This document shows, piece after piece, positions 7,340 through 15,279 of a DNA stretch of 64,000 bases. The position numbers and the translations under genes were made by a program. A model generated the notes under the pieces. That model worked only from the letters and a program-made list of their open reading frames with translations, searched no databases and had not been told where the DNA came from. This DNA is from Clostridium yunnanense (GTDB taxonomy: Bacteria > Bacillota > Clostridia > Clostridiales > Clostridiaceae), in the NCBI RefSeq assembly GCF_016595795.1, contig NZ_JAENHN010000066.1, forward strand, positions 124,001-188,000, given 5' to 3'. Each line of letters begins with the position of its first letter. Within the stretch, counting starts at the first letter, position 1.

Positions 7340-8728
7340 TTATTTTTGATTTGGGTTATCCATAACTCCCATGAACAGAGGAAGATTAGTAGTATCATCT
7401 ATTATAAGGTATACAAAAGGATGATTGAAGTTTATTATCTTTGCTTGAGATATACCCTTAGTTATCACTTCGCTTTTGGTTGCAGTAGAGGCTTCAGTTC
7501 CTTTTTCACCTACCTTAATGTAGGTATTTTGAGTTATATCTTTTACAAAAATATTGCCCTTTGTTGAACCCATTTTTGAGAGATTTGCTTTTTCTTCATC
7601 AAATATAGTGCTTATACCAAGTGAAGATAAATTATTATTTAGGGATTTTTTAGACTCAACTTGGAATTTTGGAAGTATAAGATGTATATTGCTTGATTGT
7701 AAAGAATTTATTTTAGTAGCAAGGGTGTCTTTATCGAGCTTTGAAATATAATCTCGGATATTAGTATTTTCATTAGGCATCATTGCTATAAAAGATAAAT
7801 TTCCTTGTTTATATGGAAGAGAGATAATTTGTTCAGTTTCAGTTGAAATACTTTTTATATTCATTTCTTTACTCATAAAATTTACATTAATGCTCTTATT
7901 ATCACTTGCTGTAAAATCAGCTTTACGGGTGCCTTCAGTAAAAGGAAACTTCCAAGCATCATTAAAACAAATAGTAGAAAACATGAGCATAACTGCATTT
8001 TTATCTATAGTATCGATCATTGAATTTATTTTGTTGTTCGTAACTTTATTAATCCAAGCATTAATAGACTTTGGTGCATTATCTGATTGAAGGTCAAGTT
8101 TATAAGCATTGGTTTCATAATAAGTTTTATTGAGCTTAAGAAAGTTATTATCTATATTAAGATCATCATCATACCATATAGAATTTGATATATTTAATAC
8201 TGAACTATTGCTATTTTTCGATAATCTTGAGGTTAAAGTTTTATAATAAATATTTAAATCCGCCTCACTTACTCCGTACTTAGATAATGTTTTTAAGATT
8301 TCATCCTTTGTACTACCGTCAGCTCCATTTAAAACTGTTCCTAAGGCTAGATACAAAGATGTAGGTGAATAAACAACATTTTGTTCTTTTGAAAGTTCTT
8401 TAAACATTGATATGGAAAATTCAGAAGTTGAATCTATAAACTCCTTAGAAAGTTTATCTTTTAAAGTTATATTTTCAGAACTAATACCCTGCATTAAATC
8501 TCTTGCGTTTACTGAATTATTAAAAGGTCCGTTGATTACAGTTATAACCACAATAAGTATTATAAGTACAAAAGAAGTAATAGCAAAGATAAAAGATTTT
8601 CTTGAAAAGAATACATTTCTTGAGGTTTGCTCTTTATATAACGTCTGCTTTATCATATCAGCAGTTTTGTTCTTTAAGTTATCATTAAGTTTTATATTAT
8701 CTAGATCTTTTTTAAATTTATCACTCAT
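7340..8728 (-). CDS. Membrane-anchored serpin (serine protease inhibitor family)
   Basis: The product is 462 residues from the ATG at 8728, which fits the GGAGAGGG site better than the upstream ATGs at 8737 and 8767. A charged N-terminal segment of about 45 residues, with the look of anti-sigma-factor-type N-termini, precedes one membrane helix ('FIFAITSFVLIILIVVITVI'). A complete serpin domain follows, starting 'FSISMFKEL', with 'NVVYSPTSLYLALGTVLNGA' and the C-terminal 'FNHPFVYLIIDDTTNLPLFM'. The reactive-loop hinge 'KGTEASTATKSE' has the small residues of inhibitory serpins. Counting from the hinge puts Lys-Gly in 'VITKGISQ' at P1-P1', so a trypsin-like target is plausible. The inhibitor domain would face outside. 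The target protease is unknown. Confidence 0.88.
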   Translation of the reverse strand: MSDKFKKDLDNIKLNDNLKNKTADMIKQTLYKEQTSRNVFFSRKSFIFAITSFVLIILIVVITVINGPFNNSVNARDLMQGISSENITLKDKLSKEFIDSTSEFSISMFKELSKEQNVVYSPTSLYLALGTVLNGADGSTKDEILKTLSKYGVSEADLNIYYKTLTSRLSKNSNSSVLNISNSIWYDDDLNIDNNFLKLNKTYYETNAYKLDLQSDNAPKSINAWINKVTNNKINSMIDTIDKNAVMLMFSTICFNDAWKFPFTEGTRKADFTASDNKSINVNFMSKEMNIKSISTETEQIISLPYKQGNLSFIAMMPNENTNIRDYISKLDKDTLATKINSLQSSNIHLILPKFQVESKKSLNNNLSSLGISTIFDEEKANLSKMGSTKGNIFVKDITQNTYIKVGEKGTEASTATKSEVITKGISQAKIINFNHPFVYLIIDDTTNLPLFMGVMDNPNQK

Positions 8729-8767
8729 AAAATTCATCCCTCTCCAATTTGTTTTTAAGCCTTTCAC

Positions 8768-9509
8768 GGGTAAATGTAATCTACATATCTTATAAACTGT
8801 ATTTCCATGGGTCTCTATTTTTTGCAGTAGTAGTCACTATCATATTGGGATATAGTATACATACCTTAGCACCCTTTCAATATATAAACGATTGATAAGT
8901 GAGAAATGTTTCAGTTAATGTAATAAATTTCTATATATATTTAAGGTTAATTGATTTTTTCTAATAGTAAATATGATGCATTGTATGAACCTCGAAAGTC
9001 GCTGCTAATTTTTCTATTTGGAGATTAGCAAAGTGCCGTGTAGAGGATTTAATCAATGCAATAATTATTTTTGAAACTATGAAAATTATAACTATTTGTA
9101 ACATATTTGTAATATGTAATTCTATTATAAATACGTAATGGTTACTAATTTTCTTGAAATGTATCGGAAAAGCTTGAAAAATAATTTTATAATGATATGA
9201 TTAAGTGCAAGCAACTTGAATTTCTGATAGGTTTGTACTTAATTGTTATAAAGAACTTAGCTTTAATCTCGATAATAATAGTACTATAAATAGTTTACGT
9301 ATATGAGGAAAATGGATAATTTAAGTATAGATTTATTTGAATACGTAGTGCGCTAAAGATTTAAGCTTTATTACTAAATTGTACAGCTTCAATAAGAGAG
9401 TGAGTTTGAAAAGTATTATAATTTTATGTAGAAAATTTTAAGAATGTAAAGTTTATTTAGAAGCTATACAACTATAAAGTATTGTAAAGATTGGAAGTGA
9501 TTTTGATAT
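8768..9509. other. Long gene-free region with possible RNA structures
   Basis: No credible gene is seen in this stretch of more than 700 bp. Two foldable segments stand out. At 8977-9060, TGCATTG/CAATGCA, CCTC/GAGG and GCTAAT/ATTAGC are nested. At 9200-9243, a 13-position stem with G-U pairs closes an 18-nt loop. They may belong to a long leader of the GGDEF gene at 9510, but neither matches a riboswitch class I recognise. Confidence 0.4.
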
Positions 9510-10400
9510 ATGGATAGTGATATAACGATAGATTTTATTGAGAATAATTTAAATATATTCCAGAAACTATATGATGTTATAAGAGTAGTTGATCCAATCA
9601 CAAAGAGAGTTTTACTATATAATGGTAATACTTTGATTGAAAAGGGAAGCTCATGTTTTAATAAGATTGGGAAGGAAACTATTTGTGAAAATTGTATATC
9701 TATTAGAGCTCTAAAGGATAAAAAAACTTATATGAAAATAGAAACTGTAGATAATAAGTCTTATTTGATTACAGTATTACCAATTGAGGTTGACAACAAG
9801 ACATTAATAGTAGAACTTATTAAGGAAGCTACAGATAGTCTTTTCTATGGACATAGTCTAGATGGTAAAGGCTGTAAGGTAAGCAATATAATAAATGATT
9901 TGAAACTTATGACTATAAGGGATTCATTAACAGACATAGGAAATAGAAGATTTATTGATGAAACACTGCCTATAGATATGAAGCTATGTTTTAAGAAGAA
10001 CGAGCCTATTTCTATAATAATGGTAGATGTGGATTACTTTAAGAATGTCAATGATAAGTTTGGACACATCACAGGAGATTATGTCTTAAAGGAACTAGCA
10101 GGATGCTTAAAAAAATGTATAAGAAATAAGAAGGATTGGATTGGCAGGTATGGAGGAGAAGAGTTTTTAGTATGTATACCAGGTGCTGATGAAAAAGCTG
10201 CATTGGTAATAGCTAAAAGGATGCATGAACATATATTAAAAAAGAAGTTTACTCACAATAATGAAGATATAAAAATAACAGCTTCCTTTGGAATATGCTC
10301 AACTTCAGATAAAAAAATAACAGTAGAAGCATTTTTAAATTGTGCCGATAAAAAGTTATACGAAGCTAAAAATACTGGAAGAAATAGAATTGTATTTTAA
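9510..10400 (+). CDS. Diguanylate cyclase (GGDEF) with N-terminal cysteine-containing PAS-like domain
   Basis: The product is 296 residues with no membrane helix. Residues about 15-130 look like a PAS-type sensor with the pattern 'SCFNKIGKETICENCISIRA', whose cysteines (CxxC plus one upstream) suggest a metal or redox site. Residues about 140-296 form a GGDEF domain: 'RDSLTDIGNRRFID', the active-site loop 'RYGGEEF' near 215 and 'YEAKNTGRNR' at the end. It should make cyclic di-GMP from GTP. The product-inhibition RxxD site is absent: the position four residues before the Asp in 'RNKKDWIGRYGG' is Arg, and the required position is Asn. Activity may therefore lack feedback. A terminator follows. 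Confidence 0.85.
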   Translation: MDSDITIDFIENNLNIFQKLYDVIRVVDPITKRVLLYNGNTLIEKGSSCFNKIGKETICENCISIRALKDKKTYMKIETVDNKSYLITVLPIEVDNKTLIVELIKEATDSLFYGHSLDGKGCKVSNIINDLKLMTIRDSLTDIGNRRFIDETLPIDMKLCFKKNEPISIIMVDVDYFKNVNDKFGHITGDYVLKELAGCLKKCIRNKKDWIGRYGGEEFLVCIPGADEKAALVIAKRMHEHILKKKFTHNNEDIKITASFGICSTSDKKITVEAFLNCADKKLYEAKNTGRNRIVF

Positions 10401-10404
10401 TAGT

Positions 10405-10446
10405 TAGGAGAGAAATCTATATTTTAAGATTTCTCTCCTATTTTTA
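10405..10446. terminator. Terminator after the GGDEF gene
   Basis: TAGGAGAGAAATCT pairs with AGATTTCTCTCCTA, followed by five T's. Confidence 0.85.
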
Positions 10447-10555
10447 CTGTATAGATAATAATATTCGTCTATGTTAATAGTGTTTTCTAATAAGAGGAAA
10501 ATATAAAATTTTCAAGTTAGCTAAGTCTAGAGATTTCAACGGGTTTGTAAGCTTT

Positions 10556-12229
10556 TTATTGCATCTGTTTTACCATTTCATGTATATTATGTACCATATA
10601 TGGTGCATCCATCTTATCACAGATCATTTCTATGAAGCAGAGTCTTTCTTTACATTGAACTTCAGCTTCCTTGATTGCTTCTTCTAGCTCGCCGTTTGTA
10701 TAAACTTTTCTAGTATACGAATTTCCTCCATAGGATTCAACAAGTTTTGTGTAGTCCCAGTTTTGAAGCTCATTATAGTGAGCTTTATTAGGCTTGTTAA
10801 GATAAGCTTCTATAGTATAAAAATTGTTATTAAGTAGAAAAATTATCGGTTTACAATTATTGTGTAGCATAGAACTTATCTCTTGTGTAGTCAATTGGTG
10901 TGATCCATCTCCTGTAAATAAAATCACACGCTTATCTTTAGCTGCAACAGACGCTCCAAAAGCAGCAGGAGTTGCGTATCCAATACTGCCCCAGCCACTT
11001 TGATTGATGTAAATTACTCCCTTTGGAAGTCTTAATTGAGATATTCCATATGCAAATGTCCCTGCTTCAGCAATAATTATATCATCTTCTTTGATGAATT
11101 CTTGTATTCTAGGATAATAGAAATTAGATGAAATCTTATCTTCTAGACTTGCCACACTGTCGGTGTAAGGAAAATGTACATCAGGCTTTGGCGTTGATTT
11201 CTTTTTTGCAACTTTTAAAAGTTCATCTAGTGAGTCCTGTATTAGTATATTTTCATATACAGACATTCCTACTTTAACATAAGTAGGTTGGATTTCTATT
11301 ATATTTAGTGGATTTAGATTTGCGCTAAAGGAACCGGTATTATAGTCTGACCAAATGGCTCCTATAGTTATGAGACAGTCTGAGCTTTCTACTATCTTTT
11401 GAACTTCATTGCTTCCCCAATTTCCAGCATATAAGCCTATATAATTAGGATGACTTTCATTAAAAGAGCTTTTTCCCATCATCATTGTAGCGACAGGTAT
11501 ATCCATTTTATCTACTAGTTGTTCTACTTTACCTTGTAGTCCATATCTTAATACTAATATATCAGGAATTATAATAGGGTTTTTGCACTTTGTAAGCATT
11601 AAGTTTATATGATCAATAGCTGATTTTAGTGACTTTTCATCAGTTTGTTCTTCAGCTGTAACTATATCTCTAGTAATAACTTTCTGTTCTGCTACATCTA
11701 TAGCAATAAGTAAATATACTGGTTTTTTTGTATTTTTTGCAATACTAATAGCTTTAGGTATTTCTATTTCGGCATTTTCTTTTGTAATAACTGCAGTATA
11801 TGCGGTTATGTTCTCATAAATTTTTATAAATGCGTCGTAGTAGCCATCAAGTAAAGTATGATGCATCTTTTTATGTTCTAATTGAACCGTGGTTTTAGGG
11901 GCTCCTACTATATGAATGACGGGGACGTTTTCACTATAGGAGCCTGCAATTGCATTACATGCGCTTAATTCCCCTACTCCAAAGGTTGTAATCATAGCTC
12001 CTATTCCTTTTATTCTTGCATAGCTATCAGCTGCATATCCAGAATTTAGCTCGTTGCAGCAATTTACAAAATTGATTTTTTTATAGTTCTCTAAAGTATC
12101 CAAAAGTGAAAAATTATAATCTCCAGGTACTCCGAATATCTCAGTTATTCCTTCTTTATATAAACAATCATATAAATATTGACTTACAATTGGATTATTA
12201 GTAGAATTTCCTTTTTGTTGTTGAAGCAT
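10556..12229 (-). CDS. Thiamine-diphosphate-dependent 2-oxo-acid decarboxylase (indolepyruvate/pyruvate decarboxylase family)
   Basis: The product is 557 residues, the normal length for the IpdC/KivD/PDC family. The N-terminal half has 'FGVPGDYNFSLLD' and the ThDP-activating Glu in 'CCNELNSGYAADSYAR' near residue 60. The catalytic His pair is in 'KKMHHTLLDG' near residue 125. The C-terminal half has the ThDP/Mg motif from 'LFTGDGSHQLTTQEIS' to 'LNNNFYTIE'. It would decarboxylate a 2-oxo acid to an aldehyde in the cytoplasm. Substrate choice among indolepyruvate, phenylpyruvate, branched-chain oxo acids and pyruvate cannot be read from the sequence. It is monocistronic, with no dehydrogenase partner nearby. 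The 326 bp upstream of its start show no clear leader structure. Confidence 0.88.
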   Translation of the reverse strand: MLQQQKGNSTNNPIVSQYLYDCLYKEGITEIFGVPGDYNFSLLDTLENYKKINFVNCCNELNSGYAADSYARIKGIGAMITTFGVGELSACNAIAGSYSENVPVIHIVGAPKTTVQLEHKKMHHTLLDGYYDAFIKIYENITAYTAVITKENAEIEIPKAISIAKNTKKPVYLLIAIDVAEQKVITRDIVTAEEQTDEKSLKSAIDHINLMLTKCKNPIIIPDILVLRYGLQGKVEQLVDKMDIPVATMMMGKSSFNESHPNYIGLYAGNWGSNEVQKIVESSDCLITIGAIWSDYNTGSFSANLNPLNIIEIQPTYVKVGMSVYENILIQDSLDELLKVAKKKSTPKPDVHFPYTDSVASLEDKISSNFYYPRIQEFIKEDDIIIAEAGTFAYGISQLRLPKGVIYINQSGWGSIGYATPAAFGASVAAKDKRVILFTGDGSHQLTTQEISSMLHNNCKPIIFLLNNNFYTIEAYLNKPNKAHYNELQNWDYTKLVESYGGNSYTRKVYTNGELEEAIKEAEVQCKERLCFIEMICDKMDAPYMVHNIHEMVKQMQ

Positions 12230-12555
12230 ATTAGTATACCTCCTAGATTAATCAAATTGTGTTTTAAAATATTGCTTATAAATTATTTTGAACACAAATA
12301 TTAATTATTATTTTAACCAAGGTTACAAACCTTATGCCTAGGATATAAAAAGGAGAAGTATCTTATGTACACATGTTAATAAATTTAGAAACCTAAAAAA
12401 GAGGAAGATATGTGGAAAGTGGAAATTACGTTCAATTATGTTTTGTGTTTTTTAAAATTTAAACAATGAGCATATTTGACAAACATAATAGCGTATATTT
12501 AAACAAAATAGAAATATTTATGGCAAAGTATATGATGTTGTAAATGGAGGTTAAT

Positions 12556-13245
12556 ATGTACACATTTTCGGAACTTATTTCAAAGGGAGTTGAAATCTTT
12601 TTTATCAATTTGGTTCTTTCTGGTGATAATGTAGGAGTAATAGCATTGGCAATAAAAGACCTACCACCAAAGAAGGCCAAGCTTGCCAATATTATGGGAG
12701 TATGGGTAGCACTTTTACTTAGAATATTTTTTGTTGGTATTATTGGCTTTTTATATACTTTAGAGTGGCTCCATATCAATATAATAGGAGCAATATTGCT
12801 TTTATATATTACTTTTAATATGATTCAAGACCAAGGTAATAGTGTTTATGGAAAAAGAGGACAAACAGGTGGTTTTTTTAAAGCAATTATATCTATAACA
12901 GTGGCAGATATAAGTATGAGCCTAGATAATGTACTAGCTATAGTTTCAATTGCTATGACAGATACTGAGAAGATAACAGGTCAGCAAATGGGGCTGGTAA
13001 TCTTCGGGTTAATGATATGTATGCCTATTATATTTTGGGGAAGTGAATTTATTGCAGAGATGATGGTAAGGTTTCCTATAATTATATACATGTGTGCAGC
13101 TTTACTAGTTTATACTGCAGTGAAAATGATTTTTGACGATAAATTAGTGTCAGGTGTGATAAATAGTATAAATCCTGCGTTAGGTTTAATTTTTTCAATT
13201 CTATGCGCATTGGCAGTGTTGGTTTATGGTATTGAAAATCTATAA
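12556..13245 (+). CDS. TerC/YjbE-family integral membrane protein
   Basis: The product is 229 residues with about seven membrane helices. It has the two family Asp motifs in the membrane: 'LVLSGDNVGVIALAIKDLP' near residue 18 and 'ISMSLDNVLAIVSIAM' near 120. TerC-family proteins in Firmicutes have been linked to Mn2+ export and metalation of exported proteins, and the acidic residues are thought to bind the ion. The ATG at 12556 follows a TGGAGG site; the frame extends to 12544 but that would swallow the site. I looked for a yybP-ykoY Mn riboswitch in the 326 bp upstream and did not see one. Confidence 0.8.
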   Translation: MYTFSELISKGVEIFFINLVLSGDNVGVIALAIKDLPPKKAKLANIMGVWVALLLRIFFVGIIGFLYTLEWLHINIIGAILLLYITFNMIQDQGNSVYGKRGQTGGFFKAIISITVADISMSLDNVLAIVSIAMTDTEKITGQQMGLVIFGLMICMPIIFWGSEFIAEMMVRFPIIIYMCAALLVYTAVKMIFDDKLVSGVINSINPALGLIFSILCALAVLVYGIENL

Positions 13246-13387
13246 GAAATAGTATAATAAAAATTACATAAATGAGCGATTGGATGGATGAAAGTGGGAG
13301 ACTTAAGGGATACATTAAAATTTATAAATTAAAAAAACTAAAGATTAAGTTTGAAAAATGTATATAATGTGGAAAAGTGTATATAAT

Positions 13388-13446
13388 ACGTAATGACCGG
13401 TTTGGTCATTACGTAGGATCTTGCTGCCCAGTGGCAGCTTTTTTTT
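13388..13446 (+). terminator. Double-hairpin element ending in a terminator
   Basis: An 11-bp perfect hairpin (ACGTAATGACC/GGTCATTACGT, loop GGTTT) is followed 8 nt later by GCTGCC/GGCAGC and eight T's. A TATAAT sequence sits at 13382-13387, just before the first hairpin, so a short independent RNA is possible. The simplest reading is the terminator of the TerC gene. The remaining bases to 13674 hold no gene I can support. Confidence 0.6.
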
Positions 13447-13674
13447 CGTTATTTAAAGATGTACATATAAAAATAAAAATAACTTAAAAACTTTTTTGAA
13501 TTTCAAGAAAAAAATTTTAAATATACAACTTGTTAAGAAGTGATATGAGCTCAATTTGTGTAAAAATTAATTTTAAATTGTATATCTATGGTATATAATA
13601 TTGAATTAAGATGTATTATGGCAGTTGTAATGTAAAAAATATAAATTCTAGTACTAAGTAGTATGTCTATTGAT

Positions 13675-13779
13675 AAAGATGTACCACTTCGAACCGCAAT
13701 CTATTTTTAAAACTCTCACGGTTTCTGGTGAGAGAGTTTAAAAATAATAAATTTCATTACGAAGTGGTACATCCATAAT
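13675..13779 (+). repeat. 105-bp nested-palindrome repeat, copy B
   Basis: This is the second copy of the element at 1381-1485, with the same length and boundaries. Here the outer arms match perfectly (GATGTACCACTTCG / CGAAGTGGTACATC). It ends 15 bp before the start codon of the small membrane peptide at 13795, in the same orientation as copy A relative to its downstream gene. Confidence 0.75.
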
Positions 13780-13794
13780 GAGAAGGTGAAATAT

Positions 13795-13884
13795 ATGGAT
13801 ACCGCAACAATTGTTAAGGCTGTAATAATAATACTTTTAGGCAGTGCTTATATATGGACAAATTCAAAAAGGTACAAGGATTAA
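13795..13884 (+). CDS. 29-residue single-helix membrane peptide
   Basis: A short frame preceded by GAGAAGGTGA encodes one hydrophobic helix ('IVKAVIIILLGSAYIW') with a Lys/Arg-rich tail ('NSKRYKD'). The stop is 20 bp before the alanine-racemase-like ATG at 13905, so the two genes are probably co-transcribed and may be translationally coupled. I do not recognise a family. It could be a small partner of the downstream enzyme at the membrane, but that is a guess based on position. The repeat copy B forms its leader. Confidence 0.5.
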   Translation: MDTATIVKAVIIILLGSAYIWTNSKRYKD

Positions 13885-13904
13885 ACATAGAAAGGGAACA
13901 TCAT

Positions 13905-14957
13905 ATGAAGAATTTTTGGTGCGATGTGTACTTAGATAAGATAAAAAACAATGTAGATAGAATAAAAGAGTTGACTAATAACAAAAAAATAATTGCAGTT
14001 GTTAAGGGAAATGCCTATGGATTAGGAATTGAAGGAGTGACTGAATATTTAGATCAATTTGTAGATTTCTTCGCTGTGGGAGATTTAGAAGAAGCTAAAA
14101 GAGTTAAGAGTCAAAAAGAAATCCTACTTTTGACGCCACTGGTAACCTTAACTGATTTTAATACAGACATGGATAATGTAATTTTTACTATAGATAACGA
14201 AGCTATATTGGATAAACTTTCACCTGAAACAAATATAAAAGTACACTTATATATTGACAGTGGAATGAATAGAATGGGGATAAGCACAGATAGAATTGAT
14301 AGTGTAATTGAAAGAATAAAAAATGAATTTCAAAATATAAAAATAGATGGAATATATACTCACTTACATAATGGAAGTAATTTAAAGTATACAAAAAATC
14401 AGATTAACATATTCAAAGCGGCAGTTGAGAAATATATAGGTGTGATACCTCATATACACTGCCTAAATTCTACATGTACACTAAACAGTGAATATAGACA
14501 GTTATCTGAGTTTACTAATACAGTTAGAACAGGAAACATTTTATATGGTTATGATGGGTTGAATCAGGGGTTCAAAAAAGCTTATGGGTTTTATGCAAAA
14601 CCAGTTAATACTCACTTTGTAAAAAAAGGAGGGTATGTTGGGTACGGCTGTAAATATAAAGCTAAAAAAGATATGTATGTTGGCGTATTAGGTTTTGGGA
14701 ATATAGAGCATTTTGGCTTTAATAAGGCAGTAAAGCATAATATGTTTTATGATATATTAAAAGCCATTTATAATCATGTTAAGTTTAGACCAGTAATTTT
14801 TTCAGGGAACATTGGAGTAAGAGTTCTTGGTACCGCTAATATGAATACTACCTTAATATCAATGGAGGGTATAAATATAGAAAATATACTTAGAGTTGAC
14901 ATATCTCCTATACTTGCAGATTCATCTGTGGAGAAAAATTACATAACGAATCAATGA
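13905..14957 (+). CDS. Divergent alanine-racemase-family PLP enzyme
   Basis: The product is 350 residues from the ATG at 13905; the longer frame from 13854 overlaps the upstream small gene. The N-terminal barrel is clearly of Alr type, with the PLP lysine in 'IIAVVKGNAYGLG' near residue 32, 'HLYIDSGMNRMGI' near 127 and 'GIYTHLHNGS' near 160. The C-terminal part keeps 'VGYGCKYKAKKD', which aligns with the catalytic-Tyr motif. It lacks the usual 'PIGYADGY' and 'GRVCMDQ' motifs and reads 'GVLGFGNIEHFGF' and 'GNIGVRVLGTANMN' instead. It may racemise alanine or a different amino acid. A terminator follows. Confidence 0.7.
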   Translation: MKNFWCDVYLDKIKNNVDRIKELTNNKKIIAVVKGNAYGLGIEGVTEYLDQFVDFFAVGDLEEAKRVKSQKEILLLTPLVTLTDFNTDMDNVIFTIDNEAILDKLSPETNIKVHLYIDSGMNRMGISTDRIDSVIERIKNEFQNIKIDGIYTHLHNGSNLKYTKNQINIFKAAVEKYIGVIPHIHCLNSTCTLNSEYRQLSEFTNTVRTGNILYGYDGLNQGFKKAYGFYAKPVNTHFVKKGGYVGYGCKYKAKKDMYVGVLGFGNIEHFGFNKAVKHNMFYDILKAIYNHVKFRPVIFSGNIGVRVLGTANMNTTLISMEGINIENILRVDISPILADSSVEKNYITNQ

Positions 14958-14964
14958 TGTTTAT

Positions 14965-15011
14965 AAATAAGTTAATGTTCGTTTATATGCGAATTATAAC
15001 TTATTTTTTTC
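14965..15011 (+). terminator. Terminator after the alanine-racemase-like gene
   Basis: AAATAAGTTAATGTTCG pairs with CGAATTATAACTTATT with one bulge, followed by a run of T's. Confidence 0.75.
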
Positions 15012-15019
15012 TTTTATTA

Positions 15020-15141
15020 TTGACAAAACATGGAGCGAGTGTTATTTTATTTCTATAAAGACGAATAATTTTTTTATTAATTATAATATAATTCGTAATC
15101 AAGGGGGATTGCTTTCCTAAGTATGCCCTTAGGATTTTTTT
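15020..15141 (+). promoter_or_regulatory. purL promoter and probable transcription attenuator
   Basis: TTGACA at 15020-15025 and a weak TTATTT -10 at 15043-15048 are 17 bp apart. The leader ends in a short intrinsic terminator (TCCTAAG 15115-15121 / CTTAGGA 15128-15134, then seven T's) 138 bp before purL. AAGGG (15101-15105) can pair with CCCTT (15126-15130), which would break the terminator 3' arm, so the arrangement looks like an attenuator. No guanine, ZTP or PRPP aptamer core that I know is visible. Confidence 0.55.
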
Positions 15142-15279
15142 ATGTTTTCATACATTAAGTACAATGGTAATCTATAAAAGTTTAGTTATAAGGTTATTCC
15201 TTGAAGGTATGTATAAGATAACTATTAAAATTGATGCCGCGTATTTCAAATCTGAATATTTGTGTTTTGGGAGGAAATC

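Noticed and set aside
8963-9067. Cyclic di-GMP riboswitch upstream of the GGDEF gene
   Set aside because: GAAAG and GCAAAG strings are present, but the order and helices of GEMM-I or type II aptamers do not fit, and the site is about 440 bp from the gene.
12230-12555. yybP-ykoY manganese riboswitch before the TerC gene
   Set aside because: None of the conserved loop sequences were found.
15060-15110. Guanine riboswitch before purL
   Set aside because: The 'ATATAATTCGTAATC' stretch resembles the P1 strand of purine riboswitches, but the conserved loops and three-way junction are missing.
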